NCBI GenBank assembly: GCA_944387755.1
Contig: CALXGC010000064.1
Location: forward strand, 1 to 9,609
Source of the DNA: an uncultured Oscillospiraceae bacterium
Lineage (GTDB): Bacteria > Bacillota_A > Clostridia > Oscillospirales > Oscillospiraceae
DNA length: 9,609 nt
Reading direction: 5' to 3'
Positions 1-5,776 of the stretch are shown here, one piece after another. The position numbers were made by a program, and so were the translations under genes. The notes below the pieces were generated by a model. It worked only from the letters and a program-made list of their open reading frames with translations. It was not told the origin of the DNA and did not search any database. Position 1 is the first letter of the stretch. Every line of letters starts with the position of its first letter.

Positions 1-251
1 ATACGTCCGCCATTTGCCCCCTTTTGAAAGGGGGTGCCGCCGAAGGCGGCGGGGGATTGCGTTCCACACATATGCCCGCCGGTTTGGCCCCGGCAGGCGG
101 GCGCACAATGTGCGCCCCTACAAGGACAGGCGCGCCGGGGTCGTCGCGCCCCACGCACACGTTTGCCCCCTCATCCGTCACGGCCTTCGGCCGTGCCACC
201 TTCCCCCCTGCGGGGGGAAGGCTTTTGGGACGCACAACGTCCGTTGTCTGC

Positions 252-277
252 GTAGGGGCGGCCCTTGCGGCCGCCCG
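252..277 (+). repeat. REP-like hairpin module, copy 1 (GTAGGGGCG type)
   Basis: Begins GTAGGGGCGGCC and ends GGCCGCCCG. Arms of 8 bp (256-263 and 269-276) enclose a CTTGC loop. It matches the copies at 5465 and 9385 almost base for base and shares its outer ends with the copy at 9537. It also forms the left end of a longer unit at 252-334. Confidence 0.85.
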
Positions 278-334
278 TGAATACCACAGCGGGCGCGCCG
301 GGCCGTCGCGCCCCACGGATACGTTTGCCCCTAC
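252..334. repeat. 83-nt unit with 8-bp terminal inverted repeats (REPIN/MITE-like)
   Basis: The unit opens with GTAGGGGC (252-259) and closes with its exact reverse complement GCCCCTAC (327-334). Inside are two internal hairpins: GGGCGGCC/GGCCGCCC at 256-276 and GGGCGCG/CGCGCCC at 291-313. It has no coding capacity. Small non-coding units with terminal inverted repeats resemble MITEs or REP doublets (REPINs), which depend on a transposase supplied elsewhere; that relation is inference. A near copy of 267-327 is found at about 5580-5640, upstream of murA. Confidence 0.55.
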
Positions 335-382
335 ACACCCGGCGGGGAAGGGGCCCAGGAGAGAAAATGAAATTTTGCCCGT

Positions 383-399
383 AAGGGGTGATTGATGTG
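383..399 (+). promoter_or_regulatory. murE ribosome binding site and GTG start with overlapping AUG-UGA
   Basis: AAGGGGTGAT (383-392) resembles the Shine-Dalgarno consensus AAGGAGGTGAT and sits at good distance from GTG at 397, which starts the protein at MKLCELL, the usual beginning of this family. The in-frame GTG at 388 lies inside the ribosome binding site and is rejected. An out-of-frame ATG at 395-397 overlaps the GTG and is followed at once by TGA (398-400), making a start-stop pair on top of the real start. Confidence 0.65.
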
Positions 400-1887
400 A
401 AGCTGTGCGAATTGCTGCGCGGCGTCCCCCTTGCGGGGGAAATGTTCAACCAAGAATTGGAAATCACTTCCATATCCTACGACACCCGGACCCTGGAGCC
501 CGGCGCGCTGTTCTTTGCGCTGCCGGGGGCGGCGGAGGACGGGGCGCGGTACATTCCGGAGGCCCTGGAGAAGGGGGCGGCGGCGGTTGTGTGTCAGGAG
601 CCGCCGGAGGAGTCGGGGCCCTGGCTGGCTGCGCCGGACGCCCGGCGGGCGCTGGCGCTGGCTTCGGCCAACTGGTTCGGACATCCGGGGCGGGAGCTGG
701 TGCTCGTCGGGGTAACGGGGACCAACGGCAAGACCACCACCGCCTGCCTCATCAAGAATATGCTGGAGCGGGCCCTGGGGACCCAGGCGGGGCTTATCGG
801 CACGGTGGAGAACCAGATTGGCGCCCTCAGCCTCCCTGCCCGGCGCACCACGCCGGAGAGCTATGAAATTCAGGGCCTGCTGCGGCGGATGGCGGACGCG
901 GGCTGCACCCATGCGGTGATGGAGGTGTCCTCCCACGCCCTGGCCCAGCGCCGGGTGGAGGGGCTGGAGTTTGCGGTGGGGGTGTTCACCAACCTGACCC
1001 AGGACCACCTGGACTACCACGGGACCATGGAGGCCTACCGGGCGGCCAAGGGGCTGCTGTTCCGGCAGTGCCGGATGGCGGTGCTCAATCTGGACGACGA
1101 GGCGGGGCGCTGGTACCGGGAGCAGGTGGAGTGTCCGGTGTTTACCTACTCGGAGAACAAGGACTTTGCCGGCCTCACCGCGAAGAATATCCGCCTGTTC
1201 CCCGGCCATGTGGAGTTTGAGGCGGTGACGCGGGAGTCCATCGCCCGGATTCACCTGCCCATTCCCGGCGGCTTTACCATCTACAACGCCCTGGCCGCCG
1301 CCTCCTGCGGGCTGTGCCTGGGCCTGAGCCTCCAGGAGACCGCCGCCGCCATGCGCTGGAGCCGGGGCGTCAGGGGCCGGGCGGAGGTGGTCCCCACCCC
1401 CACCGCCTACACGGTGATGATCGACTACGCCCACACCCCCAACGCCCTGGAGAACATCCTGACGGCGGCGCGGGACTTTACCGCCGGGCGGCTGATCTGC
1501 CTGTTCGGCTGCGGCGGGGACCCGGACAGGAGCAAGCGGCCCATTATGGGGGCGGTGGTCCGGGAGCTGGCCGACGCGGCGGTGGTGACGTCCGACAACC
1601 CCCGCACGGAGGACCCTATGGACATCATAGCGGAGATTCTCGCGGGCATGACCGGCCCCGGCGGGGAGATCCATGTGGAGCCCGACCGGAGGACGGCCAT
1701 CCGCTGGTGCCTGGCCCAGGGCCGGCCGGGGGACGTGATTATCCTGGCGGGGAAGGGCCACGAGACCTATCAGGAGATTGACGGCGTCCGCCGCCCCCTG
1801 GACGAGCGGGAAGTGGTGGCGGATTATTTTCAGGAGCGGGCGCTGCACCGGGAAAGGGCTGGTAATCTTCCGGCAGGTGTAGTATAA
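397..1887 (+). CDS. murE: UDP-MurNAc-tripeptide ligase MurE (meso-DAP type)
   Basis: A cytoplasmic ATP-dependent ligase that adds the third stem residue to UDP-MurNAc-L-Ala-D-Glu. The protein is 496 aa from GTG 397, normal for the family. The N-terminal uridine-nucleotide domain carries SYDTR and PGALFFALPG (residues 27-44). The Mur ligase core has the P-loop GTNGKTTT (108-115), then TTPES, the HAVMEVSSHAL block, and TNLTQDHLDYHGTMEAYRAAK, whose lysine (218) is the expected carbamylated residue. The C-terminal domain has DYAHTPNAL, FGCGGDPDRSKR and AGKGHETY. The DNPRTEDP motif (400-407) is the known signature of meso-diaminopimelate-adding MurE, as opposed to L-lysine-adding enzymes, so DAP-type peptidoglycan is expected. 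The gene is followed by mraY after 58 nt; murF, often found between them, is missing. Its last codons hold a TATAAT that may belong to an mraY promoter. No damage is seen. Confidence 0.97.
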   Translation: MKLCELLRGVPLAGEMFNQELEITSISYDTRTLEPGALFFALPGAAEDGARYIPEALEKGAAAVVCQEPPEESGPWLAAPDARRALALASANWFGHPGRELVLVGVTGTNGKTTTACLIKNMLERALGTQAGLIGTVENQIGALSLPARRTTPESYEIQGLLRRMADAGCTHAVMEVSSHALAQRRVEGLEFAVGVFTNLTQDHLDYHGTMEAYRAAKGLLFRQCRMAVLNLDDEAGRWYREQVECPVFTYSENKDFAGLTAKNIRLFPGHVEFEAVTRESIARIHLPIPGGFTIYNALAAASCGLCLGLSLQETAAAMRWSRGVRGRAEVVPTPTAYTVMIDYAHTPNALENILTAARDFTAGRLICLFGCGGDPDRSKRPIMGAVVRELADAAVVTSDNPRTEDPMDIIAEILAGMTGPGGEIHVEPDRRTAIRWCLAQGRPGDVIILAGKGHETYQEIDGVRRPLDEREVVADYFQERALHRERAGNLPAGVV

Positions 1888-1888
1888 T
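1859..1888 (+). promoter_or_regulatory. Possible promoter for mraY overlapping the murE stop codon
   Basis: A perfect TATAAT (1883-1888) spans the murE stop codon TAA. It lies 57 nt before the mraY start, leaving room for a leader of about 50 nt. The -35 candidate is poor: CTGGTA at 1859-1864 (18-bp spacer) or TGGTAA at 1860-1865 (17-bp spacer), each matching 3 of 6 consensus bases. An AT-rich hexamer is conspicuous in such GC-rich DNA, but read-through from murE explains expression equally well. Confidence 0.35.
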
Positions 1889-1945
1889 ACCACCGCCGCC
1901 GGAGCGGCGCGCCCCAAAAGAAAGAAAGCCTGGAGGGTTTGACCG

Positions 1946-2935
1946 ATGACATACATTCTCAGCTTCATTGTGGCCTTTGGCGTCACCGCCATCGCCGGAC
2001 AGATTCTGATTCCCATTCTCCGCCGCCTGAAGGCGGGGCAGTCCATCCGGGAGGATGGACCCACCTGGCACATGTCCAAACAGGGCACGCCCACCATGGG
2101 GGGGCTGATGTTCATTTTGGGCATGGGGATTGCGGTGCTCACCGCCGGCTGGGGACACCTTCAGAGCGGCCTGCACAACCACCTGGTGGTCTTTCTGTTC
2201 GCCCTGGTGTTCGGCGCCATCGGCTTTGTGGACGATCTGCAGAAGCTGCGCCACCACGCCAACGAGGGGCTCACCGCCCCCCAGAAGTTCTTTTTGCAGC
2301 TGGCGGCGGCCATCGTGTTTACCATCCTCCTGCGCCGGGACGGCTATCTGACCCCCGACCTGTACATCCCCTTCCTCAACATTGAGATTGTGGGCATTCC
2401 CTGGATTGCCTACATGGTCTTTGCCGCCTTTGTCATGGTGGGGACGGTGAACGCCGTCAACCTCACCGACGGCGTGGACGGCCTGGCCACCGGCGTGACG
2501 CTGCCGGTTATGCTCTGCTATGTGGCGGTGTCCGCCTGGTACGGCCGCACAGACCTGGTGGTCGCCGCCGCCGCCCTGGCGGGAGGACTGGCCGCCTTCC
2601 TCATCTACAACTTCCACCCCGCCAAGGTGTTTATGGGGGACACCGGGTCCCTCTTCCTGGGAGGCGCGGTGTGCGGCCTGGCCTTCGCCCTGGACCTGCC
2701 CCTCATGCTCCCCATCGTGGGCCTGGTCTATGTGCTGGAGGTCCTGTCCGACATCATTCAGGTGGTCTATTTCAAAAAAACCGGCGGCAAGCGCTTCTTC
2801 CGCATGGCGCCCCTCCACCACCACCTGGAGATGGGCGGCTGGAGCGAGACCAAGCTGTTCTGCGTCTTCTCCGGGACCACCCTGGTATTGTGCCTGCTGG
2901 CCTTCCTGGGCGTGATGAACCGGTATCCTATGTAG
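1946..2935 (+). CDS. mraY: Phospho-MurNAc-pentapeptide transferase MraY
   Basis: An integral membrane enzyme that transfers phospho-MurNAc-pentapeptide from UDP to undecaprenyl phosphate, giving lipid I. The protein is 329 aa, typical of Gram-positive MraY, with about ten hydrophobic segments spread along its length. Family motifs appear in order: QGTPTMGG (46-53), FVDD (94-97) with the paired catalytic-site aspartates, NAVNLTDGVDGLATG (169-183), NFHPAKVFMGDTGSLFLGG (222-240), and the Mg-binding histidine cluster HHHLEMGGWSE (291-301). The start is fixed by GGAGGG (1932-1937), 8 nt before the ATG. It follows murE directly, and after the stop comes a repeat island rather than murD, which is the common neighbour in related clusters. 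All key residues are present. Confidence 0.98.
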   Translation: MTYILSFIVAFGVTAIAGQILIPILRRLKAGQSIREDGPTWHMSKQGTPTMGGLMFILGMGIAVLTAGWGHLQSGLHNHLVVFLFALVFGAIGFVDDLQKLRHHANEGLTAPQKFFLQLAAAIVFTILLRRDGYLTPDLYIPFLNIEIVGIPWIAYMVFAAFVMVGTVNAVNLTDGVDGLATGVTLPVMLCYVAVSAWYGRTDLVVAAAALAGGLAAFLIYNFHPAKVFMGDTGSLFLGGAVCGLAFALDLPLMLPIVGLVYVLEVLSDIIQVVYFKKTGGKRFFRMAPLHHHLEMGGWSETKLFCVFSGTTLVLCLLAFLGVMNRYPM

Positions 2936-2946
2936 AAGCGCCCTCC

Positions 2947-2967
2947 GCCTCCCAAGGGGAGGCTTTT
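2947..2967 (+). terminator. Terminator-like hairpin after mraY
   Basis: GCCTCCC (2947-2953) pairs with GGGAGGC (2957-2963) and is followed by TTTT. It starts 11 nt past the mraY stop codon. The short T tract is broken by GGG, so termination may be partial. The same sequence type occurs in repeats elsewhere in the window, so it may only be a repeat module. Confidence 0.3.
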
Positions 2968-3094
2968 GGGCGCGCCGGGCCGCCGTGCCCCACGCAAACG
3001 TTTGCCCCCTCATCCGGCCCTTCGGGCCACCTTCCCCCCTGTGGGGGGAAGGCTTTGGTGCGCACAACGTCCGTTGTTGCCGCAGGGGCGGCCC

Positions 3095-3113
3095 AGACAG
3101 AAAGGAGTGTCTC
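3095..3113 (+). promoter_or_regulatory. ftsW ribosome binding site in a small hairpin loop
   Basis: AAAGGAG (3101-3107) stands 6 nt before the ATG at 3114 and decides the start. AGACA (3095-3099) is complementary to TGTCT (3108-3112), so the Shine-Dalgarno sits wholly in an 8-nt loop over a 5-bp stem. The stem is short and may be chance. Confidence 0.5.
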
Positions 3114-4322
3114 ATGGCCCGAAAGCCGAAACGTGATTTGACCGCCCAGGAGCAGCTTGCCCGCGGGCCCATAGACCTGCCCTTTCTGATGTTGGTGCTG
3201 CTGCTGCTGGGGATAGGGATGATTATGATGTTCTCCGCGTCCTATGCCACGGGGTACTACAACAGCGAGCACGAGCCGGGGGCGTCCACCCTGTACCTGG
3301 TCAACCAGGCGAAATTCGCGCTGCTTGGCCTGACGGCGATGGTGATTGTCTCCAAGATTAACTATCAGACCTACCGGGTGCTGGCGCCGCTGGGGCTGAT
3401 AGGCTCCATTTTTCTGCTGCTTTTGGTATACACCCCTCTGGGAGTGGAGCACAACGACGCCCGGCGGTGGCTGAACTTTGGAGTGGAGTTTCAGCCCTCG
3501 GAGCTGGCCAAGGTTGCGGTCATTGTATTTTTTGCCAGCCGTCTGAGCAGGCGGGATACCAGGCGGGTCATTCGCTTCAAGAACCGGACGCTGGCGGGGC
3601 GGATGGTCAACCGCATGGAGCGGATTGGACTGATTGAGCTGATTCCCTACGTTCTGGTGCTGGGGGGAGTTTCCCTTCTGGTGATTAAGCAGCCCCATCT
3701 GTCGGGCACGCTGCTGATTCTGGCGGGCGGGGCGTCGGTGCTGTTTGCCGCCGGGATACATCTGGGCTGGTTCGCCGTGGGCGGGCTGTCGGCGGCGGCG
3801 GCGGCGGCGGTGGTCATTGCGACCCACCCCTATATGCTGGACCGCCTGGAGCTGTGGCGGGACCCGTGGGAATTCCGGGCGGAGAAGGGCTATCAGACGG
3901 TGCAGTCCCTCATCGCCATCGGTTCCGGCGGCCTGCTGGGGAAGGGCCTGGGCAACAGTATGCAGAAAATGCTCTACATTCCAGAGCCGGAGAACGACTT
4001 TGTCTTCCCCGTCCTGGTGGAGGAGCTGGGCTTTGTAGGGGGAGTGCTGGTGCTGGCGCTGTTCTCCCTGCTGATTCTGCGGGGGTACTGGCTGGCCCTC
4101 CATGCCAGGGACCGGTTCGGCGCGCTGACCATTGTGGGGATTATCACCCTGCTGGCCGCCCAGGTGTTTCTGAACATCGCGGTGGTGACAAATCTGCTGC
4201 CCAACACCGGAATTTCCCTGCCCTTCTTCAGCTATGGCGGCACGGCCCTGGTTGTCCAGCTTGCCGAGATGGGGATGGTGCTGAGTATCTCCCGGCAGAT
4301 CCGCCCGCCCAAAAACGACTGA
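3114..4322 (+). CDS. ftsW: Septal peptidoglycan glycosyltransferase FtsW (SEDS family)
   Basis: A polytopic membrane protein of the SEDS family that polymerises lipid II into glycan strands together with a class B penicillin-binding protein at the septum. The protein is 402 aa with a basic cytoplasmic start (MARKPKRDL) and about ten hydrophobic segments, the first at residues 21-41. Conserved features: ARRWLNFG (116-123) and FQPSELAK (126-133), KQPHLSGT (192-199), GYQTVQSLIAIGSGGLLGKG (259-278), and PENDFVFPVLVEELGFVGG (292-310). In this last block D295 aligns with the essential aspartate of E. coli FtsW and RodA. The C-terminal NLLPNTGISLPFFSYGG (360-376) is the FtsW/RodA/SpoVE signature. 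The place in the dcw cluster before murG favours FtsW; the sporulation paralogue SpoVE has the same motifs and cannot be excluded by sequence alone. murG follows after 27 nt. Confidence 0.95.
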   Translation: MARKPKRDLTAQEQLARGPIDLPFLMLVLLLLGIGMIMMFSASYATGYYNSEHEPGASTLYLVNQAKFALLGLTAMVIVSKINYQTYRVLAPLGLIGSIFLLLLVYTPLGVEHNDARRWLNFGVEFQPSELAKVAVIVFFASRLSRRDTRRVIRFKNRTLAGRMVNRMERIGLIELIPYVLVLGGVSLLVIKQPHLSGTLLILAGGASVLFAAGIHLGWFAVGGLSAAAAAAVVIATHPYMLDRLELWRDPWEFRAEKGYQTVQSLIAIGSGGLLGKGLGNSMQKMLYIPEPENDFVFPVLVEELGFVGGVLVLALFSLLILRGYWLALHARDRFGALTIVGIITLLAAQVFLNIAVVTNLLPNTGISLPFFSYGGTALVVQLAEMGMVLSISRQIRPPKND

Positions 4323-4349
4323 CTCCATCTGACACAAAGAGGTGCTGAT

Positions 4350-5468
4350 ATGAACGTTTTGTTTACCTGCGGCGGGACCGCCGGACATGTGAACCCCGCG
4401 GTGGCGCTGGCCCGTATTTTTCAGGCCCGCCATCCGGGGTGCCGGGTGCTCTTCGTGGGGGCGGACGGGGGGATGGAGACCCGCCTGGTCCCCAAGGAGG
4501 GCTACCAGATTGAGACCGTCACCATCACCAACTTCCACCGCTCCCTGGCTCCGGCGGACCTGGCCCACAACTTCGGGACGCTGCTGAACATGCAGAAGTC
4601 CAGGGGACAGGCCAGGCGTATTCTGGACGAGTTCAAGCCGGACCTGGTGGTGGGGACGGGGGGCTACGCCTCCTTCCCCGTGGTGCGGGAGGCCGCCCGG
4701 CGGCACATCCCCACCGCCGTCCACGAGTCCAACGCCGTCCCCGGCCTCACCACCAAGGCCCTGTCCAAGGTGGTGGACTGCGTCATGGTGGGCTTTGAGG
4801 AGAGCCGCAGCCACTACGACAGCCCGGAGAAGGTGGTTGTCACCGGCACGCCGGTGCGGGGGGATTTCTTCCGGTACACCCGCCGGGAGGCGCGGGAGAA
4901 GCTGGGCCTGACGGACGGGCGGCCGCTGCTGCTGTCCTACTGGGGGTCCCTGGGGGCGGAGGTGATGAACCGCCGCATGGCGGACTTCCTGGAGCGGGAG
5001 GTCAAAGAGGGCGCTCCCTTCCGCCACATCCACGGGGCGGGCCGGGATTTCGCCTGGATGCAGGAGGAGCTGCTCCGCCGGGGGGTGAAGCTGGAGGGCA
5101 CCGGCATTGAGGTCCGGGAGTACATCTACGACATGCCCCTGGTGATGGACGCCGCCGACGTGGTCCTGTGCCGGGCGGGGGCGTCCACCATCTCAGAGCT
5201 CACCGCCATCGCCAAGCCCTCCATCCTGGTTCCCTCCCCCAACGTCACCGCCAACCACCAGGAGAAAAACGCCCGCGTGCTGGCCAACCAGGGGGCGGCG
5301 GTGCTCCTGCTGGAGAAGGACTGCCCCGGAGACGTGCTCTATGAACAGGCCGCCGCCCTGCTGGACGACGCCCCCCGCCGGGACGGCATGATCCGCGCCC
5401 TGAACAGCATGGCCGTCCCCGACGCGGGAGAGAAAATCTATCAGACCCTCATGGGCCTGCTGCCGTAG
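4350..5468 (+). CDS. murG: UDP-GlcNAc:lipid I N-acetylglucosamine transferase MurG
   Basis: A GT-B fold glycosyltransferase on the cytoplasmic face of the membrane that adds GlcNAc to lipid I to give lipid II, the substrate of FtsW. The protein is 372 aa, the usual size. The N-terminal domain has the glycine-rich loop CGGTAGHVNP (7-16), GTGGYASFP (102-110) and AVHESNAVPG (123-132). The C-terminal domain has LLSYWGSLGAEVMN (194-207), a Gram-positive form of the second glycine loop, then REYIYDMP (256-263), CRAGASTISELTA (274-286) and NVTANHQEKNA (298-308) of the UDP-GlcNAc site. The ribosome binding site AGAGGTG (4338-4344) fixes the start. The stop codon TAG and probably the preceding Leu-Pro codons lie in a copy of an intergenic repeat, so the extreme C-terminus may be repeat-derived; the enzyme domain is complete before it. 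Confidence 0.97.
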   Translation: MNVLFTCGGTAGHVNPAVALARIFQARHPGCRVLFVGADGGMETRLVPKEGYQIETVTITNFHRSLAPADLAHNFGTLLNMQKSRGQARRILDEFKPDLVVGTGGYASFPVVREAARRHIPTAVHESNAVPGLTTKALSKVVDCVMVGFEESRSHYDSPEKVVVTGTPVRGDFFRYTRREAREKLGLTDGRPLLLSYWGSLGAEVMNRRMADFLEREVKEGAPFRHIHGAGRDFAWMQEELLRRGVKLEGTGIEVREYIYDMPLVMDAADVVLCRAGASTISELTAIAKPSILVPSPNVTANHQEKNARVLANQGAAVLLLEKDCPGDVLYEQAAALLDDAPRRDGMIRALNSMAVPDAGEKIYQTLMGLLP

Positions 5469-5490
5469 GGGCGGCCCTTGCGGCCGCCCG
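5465..5490 (+). repeat. REP-like hairpin module, copy 2, containing the murG stop codon
   Basis: GTAGGGGCGGCC begins at 5465, so bases 5466-5468 (TAG) are both conserved repeat and the murG stop. Arms 5469-5476 and 5482-5489 enclose a CTTGC loop. The match to other copies extends upstream into coding sequence (TGCTGCC, as before the copy at 9537) and downstream through CCGGTTAACCCCCTTCCGCC, also found after the copy at 9385. Confidence 0.85.
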
Positions 5491-5773
5491 CCGGTTAACC
5501 CCCTTCCGCCTCGCTGCGCCCGGCACCTCCCCCGAAGGGGGAGGCTTTGGCGGCGCGCCGGGTCGTCGCGCCCCACGCATACGGCCGCCCGTGAATGCCA
5601 CGGTGGGCGCGCCGGGGCCGTCGCGCCCCACGGATATGTCCGCCCCCTCATCCGGCCCTTCGGGCCGCCTTTCCCCCGGTGGGGGGGAAGGCTTTTTGGG
5701 GAGAGGCGGCGAGACCAAATTTTAAAAAACCGCATAGGATGGCCTGAATTGAGCACAGATTGGAGGCTGTCCT
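5469..5773. repeat. Repeat island between murG and murA
   Basis: These 305 nt hold no gene. The order is: the GTAGGGGCG module at the murG stop; the CCGGTTAACCCCCTTCCGCCTC linker; an 8-bp CCTCCCCC/GGGGGAGG hairpin with GAA loop (5526-5544); a GGCGCG/CGCGCC module (5552-5572); a half module GGCCGCCCGTGAAT (5583-5596) whose left arm is missing; a GGGCGCG/CGCGCCC module (5605-5628); GGCCC/GGGCC with TTC loop (5654-5666); and a long hairpin with T5 tail (5668-5697). From about 5700 the DNA becomes unique and AT-richer (5716-5729) and forms the murA leader. Confidence 0.8.
5668..5697 (+). terminator. Terminator-like hairpin upstream of murA
   Basis: CCTTTCCCCC (5668-5677) pairs with the GGGGGGAAGG ending at 5691, with one G-U pair, and is followed by CTTTTT to 5697. 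This is the best intrinsic-terminator shape in the window. If it works, murE-mraY-ftsW-murG transcripts end here and murA needs its own promoter. It is also a standard repeat module, so function is uncertain. Confidence 0.35.
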
Positions 5774-5776
5774 ATG
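5733..5776 (+). promoter_or_regulatory. murA leader hairpin covering Shine-Dalgarno and start codon
   Basis: CATAGGATGGCC (5733-5744) can pair in RNA with GGCTGTCCTATG (5765-5776): twelve pairs in a row including two G-U wobbles, plus U5745-A5764 as a thirteenth, with an 18-nt loop. The murA AUG (5774-5776) is fully paired with CAU at 5733-5735, and half of the GGAGG ribosome binding site (5762-5766) is paired. Folded, the structure should hinder initiation. Regulation is inference; the pairing is read directly from the sequence. Confidence 0.55.

Larger units (their letters stand above)
1..396. repeat. Gene-free repeat island upstream of murE
   Basis: No credible gene lies here; short open frames run straight through repeats. 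The stretch is a chain of GC-rich hairpin modules. Visible stems: CCCCCTTT with AAAGGGGG (17-34); GCCGCC with GGCGGC around a GAA loop (36-50); GCCCGCC with GGCGGGC (74-102); GGGCGCAC with GTGCGCCC around AAT (99-117); GGCGCG with CGCGCC (129-150); CACGGCC with GGCCGTG around TTC (179-195); CCTTCCCCCC with GGGGGGAAGG (199-221) followed by CTTTT; GGGCGGCC with GGCCGCCC (256-276); GGGCGCG with CGCGCCC (291-313). The same modules return in the other islands of the window. Only 335-396 looks unique and serves as the murE leader. I see no convincing murE promoter, so murE may be transcribed from further upstream. Confidence 0.85.
2936..3113. repeat. Repeat island between mraY and ftsW
   Basis: This 178-nt insert has no gene. 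In order it holds a GCCTCCC/GGGAGGC hairpin with a TTTT tail (2947-2967), a worn GGGCGCG-type module (about 2968-2992), the ATCC-GGCCC/GGGCC module (3016-3028), a 10-bp CCTTCCCCCC/GGGGGGAAGG hairpin (3030-3052), then the phrase CAACGTCCGTTGTTGCC that normally precedes a GTAGGGGCG module. Here that module is altered (GCAGGGGCGGCC, 3082-3093) and its second half is gone, replaced by the ftsW ribosome binding site. An in-frame extension of ftsW through this DNA (from 2985) would encode only repeat and is rejected. Confidence 0.8.

Noticed and set aside
14..395. Overlapping small open frames upstream of murE
   Set aside because: They translate hairpin repeats, lack ribosome binding sites and show no family resemblance.
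428..440. CCCCC/GGGGG hairpin in early murE as a repeat insertion
   Set aside because: It encodes Val-Pro-Leu-Ala-Gly in a normal part of MurE with no length change; probably chance in GC-rich coding DNA.
331..2142. Long open frame on the minus strand (603 codons), and similar ones at 1739-3172, 2928-5033, 6488-7897 and 8030-9241
   Set aside because: They lie opposite well-identified genes and repeats, have low-complexity composition (Gly, Pro, Arg, His, Gln), no recognisable domains, and are the expected result of very GC-rich DNA.
2985..3113. N-terminal extension of FtsW
   Set aside because: The extra 43 residues encode repeat sequence only; AAAGGAG at 3101 and ATG 3114 give a normal FtsW start.
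3691..3711. Damaged FtsW motif (His in KQPHLSGT where Gram-negative proteins have Asp in QPDLGT)
   Set aside because: His at this place is, to my knowledge, common in Gram-positive FtsW/SpoVE; the essential aspartate (D295) is present.
5700..5773. Riboswitch or T-box upstream of murA
   Set aside because: The unique leader is under 80 nt and shows no T-box or known aptamer motifs; only the simple start-codon hairpin is supported.
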